Source: Amycolatopsis roodepoortensis | GTDB taxonomy: Bacteria > Actinomycetota > Actinomycetes > Mycobacteriales > Pseudonocardiaceae | Length of the DNA: 64,000 nucleotides | Assembly (NCBI RefSeq): GCF_014873915.1 | Contig: NZ_JADBEJ010000005.1 | Coordinates: forward strand, 1,178,001-1,242,000 | Direction of reading: 5' to 3' | Part shown: positions 63,986-64,000 of the stretch, piece by piece | Position numbering within the stretch: the first letter of the stretch is position 1 | Layout: every line of letters starts with the position of its first letter | Program-made: the position numbers and the translations under genes | Notes under the pieces: generated by a model | What the model was told of the DNA's origin: nothing | Databases searched by the model: none | Seen by the model: the letters and a program-made list of their open reading frames with translations, nothing else

Positions 63986-64000
63986 AAAGGCGGAAATACC

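Overview
The window is high-GC actinomycete DNA with dense coding on both strands. It looks like a chromosomal segment from the Pseudonocardiales, most likely Amycolatopsis or a close relative. This is an inference from gene content: an F420-dependent glucose-6-phosphate dehydrogenase, an SsgA-like sporulation protein, LLM-class F420 enzymes, a single-chain acyl-CoA carboxylase, an actinobacterial cytochrome oxidase subunit I and many families of one-component regulators. No rRNA, complete tRNA, CRISPR array, transposase or integrase was seen.

Layout. 0-6 kb: a cut TetR gene facing a DUF1772 gene, a Tat-exported flavoprotein, an HxlR-SRPBCC-LLM operon, and a TPR protein coupled to a 37-codon ORF. 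6-13 kb: SsgB-like protein, Fgd, and small housekeeping or stress genes (DIP1984, CBS, zinc alcohol dehydrogenase, VOC, GNAT, EamA). 13-20 kb: XRE/NB-ARC/TPR regulator, cytochrome P450, diguanylate cyclase, PAP2 phosphatase. 20-26 kb: a response regulator/kinase/lipoprotein operon, a secreted ARB_07466-like protein, RNase HI, and a LexA-box DNA polymerase IV. 26-33 kb: regulators, transporters, three micro-ORFs encoding DNNW peptides, a second diguanylate cyclase, a GT39 enzyme, and a DUF222/HNH gene followed by a 1.3 kb degenerate tandem array. 35-41 kb: a fused biotin carboxylase/BCCP/carboxyltransferase of about 1,830 residues. 41-50 kb: DUF151 protein, CtaD, a GT1 glycosyltransferase and a two-gene polyketide/fatty-acid-synthase-like set lacking a ketosynthase. 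50-64 kb: LysR/YeiH pair, transporters, a MocR regulator divergent from an EamA gene with overlapping start codons, a Crp/Fnr regulator, two visibly broken genes (32-bp duplication; sialidase frameshift), DHA2 exporter, a nitric oxide synthase with a neighbouring flavodoxin-like gene, and a CobW/COG0523 GTPase.

Functional themes: F420 chemistry (Fgd recharges F420H2; the 2.9 kb LLM protein is a likely user), c-di-GMP turnover (two paralogous GGEEF proteins), envelope sensing (20-23.6 kb), acyl-chain chemistry (ACC and the KS-less synthase), and redox/NO signalling. The most unusual signal is the cluster of three very short ORFs (29402-29608, minus strand). Each has a strong ribosome binding site. 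They encode MQDNNW and two copies of the same 15-residue peptide that differ only by synonymous codons and start codon. No enzyme gene lies downstream of them on their strand.
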